A stretch of DNA of 5,104 nucleotides, taken from contig JAICUV010000246.1 of assembly GCA_025935655.1 (NCBI GenBank), positions 1 through 5,104 of the forward strand. Direction: 5' to 3'. Shown piece by piece: positions 1 to 4,965 of the stretch. The number at the start of each line of letters is the position of its first letter. Position 1 is the stretch's first letter. The translations under genes were made by a program, and so were the position numbers. The notes under the pieces were generated by a model. That model was given only the letters and a program-made list of their open reading frames with translations. It made no database searches and had not been told where the DNA came from. Origin of the DNA: Chloroflexota bacterium (GTDB lineage: Bacteria > Chloroflexota > Limnocylindria > Limnocylindrales > CSP1-4).

Positions 1-1724
1 CCGGACGCCTCGGCCCAGTCGTCGAGGGCGATGGCGGCCTCGGCGAACAGGTCGCGCTCACGCATGATCCGCTCGACGACGTCGCGCACCAGGACGACGC
101 GCCCCGTGGAGGCGCCGCGAGGTGGGACCCAGCCGGTGTCGAGGACCACGGTCGTCGTGTCGGGCGGGGCGTCGCCCTCCGCCGGCGCGGTCGCGACGAA
201 GCGAAGGCGCGGGCCGTCCGGGGCCGCCTCCAAACGCGGCCCGCCGGCGGCGCGGGGTGCGGCGACGGCGGGCGCGGCCGTTGCCGCGGCACGCTCGAGG
301 GCGGCCCGGGTCTGGGCCACGTCCGGCGTCCGTCCCGGGGCGAGCTCGTGGTACAGCCCGAAGAGCGTGTCGAGCTGGGCCTCCCACGTGTAGCGCTCGT
401 GCGCAACCTCGAGCACGTGTCGGCGCAGGGCGGCTCGCGCCTCGGGTGGGCGTCCGACGATGTCCCGGATCCCGGCCGCGATCGACGCCGGGTCCCGCGG
501 GTCCACGAGGACGCCCACGCCGGCCGAGCGCACGATCGAGGCCATGCCCGGCAGGTTCGACGCGACGACCGGGATGCCGGCCGCGATCGCCTCCCACAGC
601 TTCTGGGGCGTGGTGAACCGGTGGTTCGCGGTGGTCGGCTGGATCGCCATCAGCATCAGGTCCGCCGACGCGGACCAGTCCATCAGCTCGTGCGGCGGCA
701 CGGCCGGCAGGACGAACAGCTTGCCCCGGTACGGCGGCGTGGCGGCGGCGCGGCGGCATCGCCGCTCGAGCCGCCCGTAGCCCAGGAGGACGAGGACGGC
801 GTCCGGCACCTGCAGGATCGCCTCCATCGATTCCTCGATGCCGCGGTCGCTGATGAGCTGGCCCTGGTACAGCGCGATCGCCGTGGTCGCGGGCAGGCCC
901 AGCGCGTCGCGGATCAGGTCGGGCGGCGGCGACGGTGGCGTCCAGCGCGCCGGGGTGTTCATCACGACCGGCGGGCGCGGGACGCCGAGCTGCTCCACGA
1001 GCAGGTCCGCATAGGGCTCGTTGACGGTCAGCACCCGGTCCACGGCACGGGCCCAGCGACGTTCGAGCGCGGCGAGGACCGGGCGCATCGGCCACCCGAG
1101 GGTGGCGAAGTCGCGCGACAGCATGTACACGTCACGGCTGTCGTAGATCGTCCTGCCCCCATGGCGCCGCCGCATCCGCAGCAGCGCCGGGAGCGACCCG
1201 GCCCACATGCCATGCCACACGTCCGCCGGCTCCACGACCTCGTCCAGGGCGGCCGCCCAGCCCAGCGGGCGGAGGGGGAAGATCATCGCGATGCGACGCC
1301 ACCGGCGGTAGGCGCGCCGGGCGACCAGGAGCGGGTACAGGACCACGCGCACGGGCGTCGGAAAGCGGCCCCGGCCGTCCTCGCCGGCATCGTCCACCGC
1401 GTCCTCGGGCGTGCCGCCGGCGGTCGGCGGATGCTCCAGGGCCCGCGCCGCCTCGTCCATCGCGACCCGGGCCCGCTTCCTCGCCCCTGCCCGCAGCCCG
1501 GGGACGGCGAGCCGCCAGTCGATGGGCGCCCGCACGAGCCGGTAGCCGTCGCGCTGCTCCACCGGCGCGAGGCCCTCGTGCCAGCGCGTGTACAGGGTGA
1601 CGTCGTAGCCCGCGTCGATGGCCGACCGCGCGATCCGGAACGACCGTGCGTCGTACTCACCCGAGGAGAACGACAGGATCGCGAGCCGGGGGCGGCGCGC
1701 GGGCCGGGCGGGGTTGGGCGTCAT
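1..1724 (-). CDS. GT4-type glycosyltransferase with C-terminal extension (3' end outside window)
   Basis: Probable GT-B fold, retaining glycosyltransferase that moves a sugar from a nucleotide-sugar donor to a surface glycan or lipid-linked acceptor; donor and acceptor cannot be read. The frame is open for 574 codons to the left edge. Seen: N-terminal Rossmann-like half at about residues 13-255, starting RLAILSFSSGEYDARSFR, with IYDSRDVY near 193-200, an ER-rich helix near 221-230 and VLTVNEPYADLL near 231-242. A proline-rich linker follows at 260-269. The C-terminal nucleotide-binding half is about 280-445, with ALYQGQL (284-290), LVLLGYGRLE (311-320) and KLWEAIAAGIPVVASNLPG (375-393), the GT4 signature with Glu378. 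Residues 93-122 form an acidic, low-complexity insertion. After about 465 an Ala-rich linker leads into a second region that leaves the window. Start: ATG at 1724; an in-frame ATG at 1730 is equally possible and neither has a clear ribosome site. The gene is divergent from the GSCFA gene. The family is firm; the specificity is unknown. Confidence 0.9.
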   Translation of the reverse strand, partial: MTPNPARPARRPRLAILSFSSGEYDARSFRIARSAIDAGYDVTLYTRWHEGLAPVEQRDGYRLVRAPIDWRLAVPGLRAGARKRARVAMDEAARALEHPPTAGGTPEDAVDDAGEDGRGRFPTPVRVVLYPLLVARRAYRRWRRIAMIFPLRPLGWAAALDEVVEPADVWHGMWAGSLPALLRMRRRHGGRTIYDSRDVYMLSRDFATLGWPMRPVLAALERRWARAVDRVLTVNEPYADLLVEQLGVPRPPVVMNTPARWTPPSPPPDLIRDALGLPATTAIALYQGQLISDRGIEESMEAILQVPDAVLVLLGYGRLERRCRRAAATPPYRGKLFVLPAVPPHELMDWSASADLMLMAIQPTTANHRFTTPQKLWEAIAAGIPVVASNLPGMASIVRSAGVGVLVDPRDPASIAAGIRDIVGRPPEARAALRRHVLEVAHERYTWEAQLDTLFGLYHELAPGRTPDVAQTRAALERAAATAAPAVAAPRAAGGPRLEAAPDGPRLRFVATAPAEGDAPPDTTTVVLDTGWVPPRGASTGRVVLVRDVVERIMRERDLFAEAAIALDDWAEAS

Positions 1725-1751
1725 CGGCATACACGATGCCAGACCCGCCGC

Positions 1752-1770
1752 TCCGCGTCCCGGACGCGGA
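1752..1770. promoter_or_regulatory. Perfect 9-1-9 palindrome, candidate operator
   Basis: TCCGCGTCC at 1752-1760 and GGACGCGGA at 1762-1770 are exact reverse complements around a single central C at 1761. If the glycosyltransferase transcript starts at or near its ATG, this element covers that gene's -35 region. It lies 57-75 bp before the GSCFA start. The position fits a dimeric regulator acting on the divergent pair, but no regulator gene is present in the window. GC-rich DNA makes short palindromes common, so function is inferred. Confidence 0.4.
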
Positions 1771-1814
1771 CCCGTGCCACCGCCGGGTGGGCCGGGACCT
1801 CCGTGGTCATGGGC

Positions 1815-1820
1815 TATGCT
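1815..1820 (+). promoter_or_regulatory. -10 hexamer TATGCT of GSCFA gene, leaderless layout
   Basis: TATGCT matches the TAnnnT form of the actinobacterial -10 box. It is followed by exactly 7 nt (CCGCGCC) and then the ATG at 1828, so the transcript would begin at the start codon. There is no Shine-Dalgarno sequence, consistent with a leaderless message. No convincing -35 hexamer is seen. The same TAT(G/C)CT-N7-ATG layout occurs before the dehydrogenase gene. Confidence 0.55.
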
Positions 1821-1827
1821 CCGCGCC

Positions 1828-2853
1828 ATGCCCGTCCTGAAGAGCCGCCTCGGTGACTGGGATCTCCCGCACGTGCACGCGTGGTCGGAGCGTACGCTCG
1901 AGATCCGGGCGGAGCCGGCGCGGCTCGTCCATCCCGACACCCGGGTCGCGACCATCGGCAGCTGCTTCGCGCAGGAGCTGGCCGGGATGATGGGCGAGGT
2001 CGGGATCGTCGGCGGGATGCACCCGGGCGGGCTGTTCTACTCCACGACGGCGATCCGCCAGGAGCTGGAGCGGCTCACGGGCGGCTGGCCGGAGCGTGCC
2101 GCGGAGCCGCTGTGGCACGTCGGCGAGGGCGTCATCGACCCGTTCCGCGACTACGACACGCGGTACCCCGACGAGCCGGCGCTCCTCGCGTCCCGCGCCG
2201 CGGCGGATGCGGCGGCGGACGAGGTGTTCCAGGGCGCCTCGGTCGTCGTTGTCACGCTCGGCCTGATCGAGACCTGGCGGTCGCGCGCGACCGGCAACAC
2301 GATCCGCCAGATCCCCCACCCCGCCGTGTTCGAGGACATGGCGCCGACGTTCCACCGGCTCACGGTCGCGGAGATGCTCGAGGACCTGGAGCGGATCCGG
2401 ACCGTCGTCCGCGGGCGGCTCGGCGCCGAGCTCATCGTGACGGTCTCGCCGGTGCCGCTGCACACGACCTTCACGGCGCTCGATGTGCGGGTCGCGAACA
2501 TGGAATCGAAGAGCCGGATCCGGGCCGCCGTGTCGGAGTTCGTGGATCGCCACCCGGACGTCCGCTACTTCCACAGCTACGACCTCGCGATGACGGCCGA
2601 GCGCCAGAGCGACTACTTCAAGGACGACGGGCGGCACGTCCATCGCCACGCCGTCCGCTACATCGTCTCGGAGTTCCTGCGCCTCTACGCGGACCCGCCG
2701 CTCCACATCCCCGACGTGGACACGTCGTGGCTGACGCCGATCGAGAAGACCGCGCCGATCCCCACCAGGGAGCCCCGGCAGCCGAAGCCGAAGGCGCCGC
2801 TGTGGCGCCGCGCGGCACGCAGGGTGAAGCGGACGGTCCGTCCGAACCGCTGA
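1828..2853 (+). CDS. GSCFA-domain protein (SGNH/GDSL-like hydrolase or acyl-transfer enzyme)
   Basis: Encodes 341 aa, close to the usual GSCFA-family length. The family-naming motif GSCFA is at residues 44-48 (in TIGSCFAQELA), with Ser45 the likely nucleophile. Other conserved-looking blocks are TLGLIETW (143-150), TVSPVPL (205-211), YFHSYDL (247-253) and DDGRHVH (266-272), where Asp267 and His270 fit the D-x-x-H pair of SGNH-type enzymes. No signal peptide or membrane segment is seen, so a cytoplasmic site is likely. The last 30 or so residues are basic and Pro/Arg/Lys-rich and may bind membrane or an acidic polymer. The start at 1828 is preferred because of TATGCT 7 nt upstream; an in-frame ATG at 1816 would lie inside that box. 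GSCFA proteins are poorly characterised. Esterase or acyl-transfer activity on a glycan is inferred from fold class and from the divergent glycosyltransferase neighbour. Confidence 0.92.
   Translation: MPVLKSRLGDWDLPHVHAWSERTLEIRAEPARLVHPDTRVATIGSCFAQELAGMMGEVGIVGGMHPGGLFYSTTAIRQELERLTGGWPERAAEPLWHVGEGVIDPFRDYDTRYPDEPALLASRAAADAAADEVFQGASVVVVTLGLIETWRSRATGNTIRQIPHPAVFEDMAPTFHRLTVAEMLEDLERIRTVVRGRLGAELIVTVSPVPLHTTFTALDVRVANMESKSRIRAAVSEFVDRHPDVRYFHSYDLAMTAERQSDYFKDDGRHVHRHAVRYIVSEFLRLYADPPLHIPDVDTSWLTPIEKTAPIPTREPRQPKPKAPLWRRAARRVKRTVRPNR
2830..2844 (+). repeat. 7-1-7 inverted repeat at the 3' end of the GSCFA gene
   Basis: CGGACGG at 2830-2836 and CCGTCCG at 2838-2844 pair exactly around one T. 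The repeat lies in the last codons of the GSCFA gene, just before the intergenic hairpin at 2864-2885. It could add to RNA structure at the transcript end, but it may only reflect the codons for the basic tail (RTVRPNR). Confidence 0.3.
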
Positions 2854-2863
2854 GGCGTGGGCC

Positions 2864-2885
2864 GTCGATCCGTCAGCGGATCGAC
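2864..2885. terminator. Bidirectional hairpin between convergent genes
   Basis: GTCGATCCG at 2864-2872 and CGGATCGAC at 2877-2885 form a perfect 9-bp stem with a 4-nt TCAG loop. It fills most of the 39-bp gap between the GSCFA stop (2853) and the dehydrogenase stop (2893), so it can act on transcripts from both sides. There is no T-run on either strand; U-less hairpins at gene ends are common in high-GC bacteria. Its placement is the strongest support for termination. Confidence 0.7.
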
Positions 2886-2892
2886 CCCGCGA

Positions 2893-4185
2893 TCAGGACC
2901 AGCCCGCGCCCAGGCGCAGGACCTGGCGGGGCTTCGCCCCGCGGTCGCGAGAGCTGTTCACGGTGTCCACCACCAGGTCGGCCGTCTCGTACACGTGGTC
3001 CCAGTCGATCGCGCGGTGTGGCGTGTGGACCAGGATCACGTCCGCCCAGTGGAGCAGCGAGTCGAGACCCACGCTCGTGTGCGTCCGGCCAGCCGCGTCG
3101 CGGTAGGCCGGCACGTGCGGATCGTGGTAGCGGAGGTCCGCGCCGCGCTCGGCGATGCCGGCCATCACGGCCGCGGCCGGCGAGTTGCGGTCGTCCTGGA
3201 CGTCGGGCTTGAACGCGACGCCGATGACGCCGACCCGGGCGCCCTTGAGCGACCGGCCGCGCTCGTTGAGCGCCTCCGCCGTGAGGTCCACCACGTGGCG
3301 GGGCATCCCGAAGTTGATGTCGCCGGCGAGCTCGATGAACCGCTCCGTGAAGTCGAACTCGCGCGCCCGCCAGGCGAGGTAGTACGGGTCCACCGGGATG
3401 CAGTGGCCGCCGACGCCGGGGCCGGGCGTGAACTTCATGAACCCGAACGGCTTGGTCGCCGCCGCGTCGATGACCTCCCAGACGTCGATGCCCATCCGCT
3501 CGCACAGCAGCGCGAGCTGGTTGACGAACGCGATGTTCACGTTGCGGAAGGTGTTCTCGAGCAGCTTCGCCATCTCTGCCGCGTCGGGCGAGGACAGCTC
3601 GATGACCCGGTCGTTGACCTTCGAGAGGAGCGCGGCCGCGCGCTTCGTCGCGCCGGGCGTGGAGCCGCCGACCAGGCGCGGCACGTCGCGCGAGGCGCTG
3701 GCCGGGTCGCCGGGGTTGACGCGCTCGGGCGCGAACGCGAGGTCGAAGTCCACGCCGGCGTTGAGCCCCGACTCCTCGATCCGCTCGCGGAACGGGCCGG
3801 TCGTCGTGCCGGGGAAGGTCGTGGACTGGAGCACGATGAGCTGCCCCGCACGCACGTTGTCGCGGATCCGCGTCGCCGCGGACAGCACCGGGCCGAGGTC
3901 CGGGTCCTTCGTCCCCGTGATCGGGGTCGGGACGCACACGAACACGGCGTTGGCGTCGTGGATGGCGGCCGGGTCCAGCGTCACGGACAGGCGGCCGTCG
4001 AGGGCCGCCGAGAGGCGCTCGTCGGTGATGTCGTCGATGGGCGAATGGCGCTCGAGCAGCTGCCCGACGCGGTGCTCCGAGGCGTCGACGCCGGTGACGT
4101 CCACGCCCGCCTCGGCGAACGCGATGGCGAGAGGCAGGCCTACGTAGCCGAGGCCGATGACGGCGATGCGGGTGTCTTCGGACAT
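2893..4185 (-). CDS. wbpA: UDP-N-acetylhexosamine 6-dehydrogenase type nucleotide-sugar dehydrogenase
   Basis: A 430-aa, full-length member of the UDP-glucose/GDP-mannose dehydrogenase family. It would oxidise C6 of a nucleotide sugar to the carboxylate with two NAD+, supplying a uronic acid for surface polysaccharide. Seen in order: NAD-binding GLGYVGLP (11-18) and Asp34 after the second strand; VCVPTP (83-88); STTFPGTT (121-128); PERVNPGD (153-160); AKLLENTFRNVNIAFVN (206-222) in the central helix; GVGGHCIPVDPYYL (257-270) with nucleophile Cys262; and a C-terminal domain with GVAFKPDVQDDRNSPA (322-337). GHCIPVDP points to the WbpA/TviB group (UDP-GlcNAc or UDP-GalNAc) rather than classic UDP-glucose dehydrogenase (GGSCFPKD) or WecC (HCIAVDP). 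The exact sugar is not certain. The start at 4185 is supported by TATCCT 7 nt upstream and by the fit of the Rossmann motif. The gene is convergent with the GSCFA gene. No other uronic-acid pathway gene is visible. Confidence 0.95.
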   Translation of the reverse strand: MSEDTRIAVIGLGYVGLPLAIAFAEAGVDVTGVDASEHRVGQLLERHSPIDDITDERLSAALDGRLSVTLDPAAIHDANAVFVCVPTPITGTKDPDLGPVLSAATRIRDNVRAGQLIVLQSTTFPGTTTGPFRERIEESGLNAGVDFDLAFAPERVNPGDPASASRDVPRLVGGSTPGATKRAAALLSKVNDRVIELSSPDAAEMAKLLENTFRNVNIAFVNQLALLCERMGIDVWEVIDAAATKPFGFMKFTPGPGVGGHCIPVDPYYLAWRAREFDFTERFIELAGDINFGMPRHVVDLTAEALNERGRSLKGARVGVIGVAFKPDVQDDRNSPAAAVMAGIAERGADLRYHDPHVPAYRDAAGRTHTSVGLDSLLHWADVILVHTPHRAIDWDHVYETADLVVDTVNSSRDRGAKPRQVLRLGAGWS

Positions 4186-4192
4186 GCGGCCA

Positions 4193-4198
4193 AGGATA
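4193..4198 (-). promoter_or_regulatory. -10 hexamer TATCCT of dehydrogenase gene, leaderless layout
   Basis: Read on the minus strand, TATCCT (4198-4193) is followed by 7 nt (TGGCCGC) and the ATG at 4185. This matches the spacing found before the GSCFA gene. No Shine-Dalgarno sequence lies in the 7 nt, so the message is probably leaderless. A weak -35 candidate, CCGACC at 4220-4215, shares the GAC core of TTGACA with a 16-nt spacer. Confidence 0.55.
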
Positions 4199-4313
4199 GT
4201 GGAGGCGCCGCGACGGTCGGGGTCCGGACGGCCCGCAGGTGCCGGCGACGCGTCACGAACCGGCAGTCGCGGCGGCGGGCCGAGCGCGCGGCACGGCCGG
4301 GACCGGGCTCGGG

Positions 4314-4319
4314 TAGGGT
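4314..4319 (+). promoter_or_regulatory. -10-like TAGGGT upstream of acidic-protein gene
   Basis: TAGGGT fits the TAnnnT pattern and would give a transcript start near 4326, leaving a leader of about 27 nt that includes the GAGG site. It stands out from the GC-rich surroundings. No -35 box is seen, so the call is tentative. Confidence 0.35.
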
Positions 4320-4340
4320 TGTCTCCTCATCCCGAACCCC

Positions 4341-4344
4341 GAGG
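4341..4344 (+). promoter_or_regulatory. Ribosome-binding site GAGG for acidic-protein gene
   Basis: GAGG lies 8 nt before the ATG at 4353, a normal Shine-Dalgarno spacing. It supports that start codon. This gene uses a leadered message, unlike the GSCFA and dehydrogenase genes, which lack such a site. Confidence 0.6.
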
Positions 4345-4352
4345 TATCCCCG

Positions 4353-4706
4353 ATGGAGTCCACGCCCGGCACGCTCGGCGACCTGTTCCGCTCGCTCGGC
4401 CTGACGCTCACCATCCGCCCCCAGGCGGACGAGGCGGACGCGTGGGCCTGCACGCTGACGCGTCCCGACGGCGCGACCTACGAGATCGACTCGGTGACCT
4501 TCTTCGACGTCGACCCGGACACGGGCGACGAGTGGGCCGTGGAGCCCAGCCCCTCGCGGGTGCTGTCGGTGCTCGCGGGCGGCGACATCGAGGGTGACGA
4601 CGACGCCGTGGACGCGGAGGCGGAGGCGGAGTCCGCGGCCCGGGCGTTCCTGGGCGACGCGGGCTACGACCTCCTGCTGGAGCTCGACGCGGCGGGCGCC
4701 GAGTAG
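4353..4706 (+). CDS. Small highly acidic protein of unknown function (117 aa)
   Basis: I do not recognise a named family. Support for coding is an ATG with GAGG 8 nt upstream, an upstream TAGGGT, and third positions that are G or C in nearly every codon (only CGT and GGT stand out). The product has 28 Asp/Glu against 5 Arg and no Lys, so it is strongly negative. No signal peptide or membrane segment is seen. Visible parts: a short N-terminal helix leading to LGLTLTI (15-21), WACTLTR (31-37), a Phe/Asp-rich centre (50-60), SRVLSVLAG (68-76), an acidic Asp/Ala/Glu repeat (80-94) and a C-terminal helix ARAFLGDAGYDLLLELD (96-112). From memory, this order (LGxTLT, W-x-TL-x-R, VLxxLA, FLGxxxYDxLL) resembles small hypothetical proteins of actinomycetes and their phages; that is unverified. 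The last 43 bp overlap a convergent minus-strand gene. Confidence 0.85.
   Translation: MESTPGTLGDLFRSLGLTLTIRPQADEADAWACTLTRPDGATYEIDSVTFFDVDPDTGDEWAVEPSPSRVLSVLAGGDIEGDDDAVDAEAEAESAARAFLGDAGYDLLLELDAAGAE
4614..4631 (+). repeat. Three tandem copies of hexamer GCGGAG
   Basis: GCGGAG is repeated three times without interruption inside the acidic-protein gene and encodes the alternating Ala-Glu stretch DAEAEAES. In-frame hexamer repeats can gain or lose copies by slippage, changing the acidic linker by two residues at a time without a frameshift. The array is short and may simply follow the amino-acid sequence. Confidence 0.5.
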
Positions 4707-4843
4707 CGGGGCAGCGGCGCGGGCCCCCGGCTCTCCGCCGCGGCCGCGAGCGCGGCGATCAGGATCACGGGCACCACCCAGACCGCGGTCAGCGTGGCGA
4801 CGAGGGCGGTGACGCACAGGCCACCGAGCAGCAGGAGGTCCAA
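4664..4843 (-). CDS. Probable small membrane protein of unknown function (59 aa)
   Basis: No family is recognised. From a TTG at 4843 the frame encodes a protein starting MDLLLLGGLCVTALVATL and running through AVWVVPVILIAALAAAAE, so residues 2-37 are almost wholly hydrophobic: one long or two short membrane helices. A polar Pro/Ser/Arg tail follows. The start rests on GGAG at 4854-4851, 7 nt upstream, and on codon use. From 4843 onward nearly all third positions are G or C. In the longer version from GTG at 4921 (85 aa), 7 of the 26 extra codons end in A or T and there is no ribosome site. The last 43 bp are antisense to the end of the acidic-protein gene, and the tail there (PAASSSSRRS) looks like read-on to the first stop. 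It lies downstream of, and in the same direction as, the partial gene ending at 4966. A chance frame cannot be excluded. Confidence 0.5.
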   Translation of the reverse strand: MDLLLLGGLCVTALVATLTAVWVVPVILIAALAAAAESRGPAPLPRYSAPAASSSSRRS

Positions 4844-4965
4844 GGCCGGGCTCCGGACGGGCGGCCGTCTGCCGCCATCCGGGCGAGGATCGCGAGGCGT
4901 ACGCGTCCGGCCACCGGGCACGCGACGCGTGGCGGCATGGACGTTCGACGATGGACCGGGCGGAG
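4844..4965. other. Intergenic stretch before the small membrane gene
   Basis: About 120 bp lie between the stop of the right-edge gene and the TTG of the small membrane gene. They hold the GGAG site and an 8-bp palindrome GCGTACGC (4897-4904). Codon third positions here are mixed on both strands, so it does not look coding. No clear terminator hairpin or -10 box is seen, which leaves read-through from the right-edge gene possible. Confidence 0.35.
4851..4854 (-). promoter_or_regulatory. Ribosome-binding site GGAG deciding a TTG start
   Basis: Read on the minus strand, GGAG at 4854-4851 is 7 nt before the TTG at 4843. It is the reason for preferring this start over the GTG at 4921, which has no such sequence in front of it. 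Confidence 0.4.

Larger units (their letters stand above)
1731..1827. promoter_or_regulatory. Divergent intergenic region between glycosyltransferase and GSCFA gene
   Basis: This gap of about 97 bp separates two genes read outward. It must hold both promoters. It contains the 9-1-9 palindrome at 1752-1770, a weaker inverted repeat (CCACC at 1777-1781, GGTGG at 1786-1790), and the -10-like TATGCT at 1815-1820 for the plus-strand gene. On the minus strand CATCGT at 1738-1733 lies 8 nt before the ATG at 1724 and is a weak -10 candidate (A at position 2, T at position 6). No ribosome-binding sequence is evident for either gene. Confidence 0.55.
4186..4352. promoter_or_regulatory. Divergent intergenic region between dehydrogenase and acidic-protein gene
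   Basis: This 167-bp gap holds the minus-strand TATCCT promoter at its left end, TAGGGT at 4314-4319 and a GAGG ribosome site at 4341-4344 for the plus-strand gene at its right end. An 8-bp palindrome GTCCGGAC lies at 4222-4229. No open frame with the codon pattern of the neighbouring genes is seen here, and no RNA gene is recognised. Confidence 0.5.

Noticed and set aside
58..1095. Minus-strand open frame of 345 codons in another frame of the glycosyltransferase
   Set aside because: It overlaps the glycosyltransferase on the same strand out of frame. Its Arg/Pro/Gly/Ala-rich translation lacks motifs.
1618..1827. In-frame N-terminal extension of the GSCFA protein to 411 aa
   Set aside because: It would overlap the glycosyltransferase start and the divergent promoter region. 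The added residues are Arg/Pro/Gly-rich and unlike the family, and the -10 box 7 nt before 1828 supports the shorter form.
348..1856. Plus-strand open frame of 502 codons opposite the glycosyltransferase
   Set aside because: It is antisense to a frame with clear GT4 motifs. Its translation is Arg/His/Pro-rich without family motifs, the usual shadow of G/C-ending codons.
1807..2706. Minus-strand open frame of 299 codons opposite the GSCFA gene
   Set aside because: It is antisense to a convincing GSCFA domain with no recognisable motifs; a codon-bias shadow.
4200..4350. Possible small RNA or riboswitch in the 167-bp divergent gap
   Set aside because: Only short GC-rich palindromes are visible, no known aptamer pattern is recognised, and the dehydrogenase message appears leaderless, leaving no 5' region to fold.
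2857..4404. Plus-strand open frame of 515 codons opposite the dehydrogenase
   Set aside because: The minus strand encodes a complete dehydrogenase with all expected motifs. The antisense translation is low-complexity Arg/Val/Asp-rich sequence, and the frame crosses the promoter region of the acidic gene.
4140..4817. Minus-strand open frame of 225 codons spanning the acidic gene and the divergent gap
   Set aside because: It crosses the dehydrogenase start and two promoter candidates. Its translation is Arg-rich, and the opposite strand has a ribosome site and better codon pattern.
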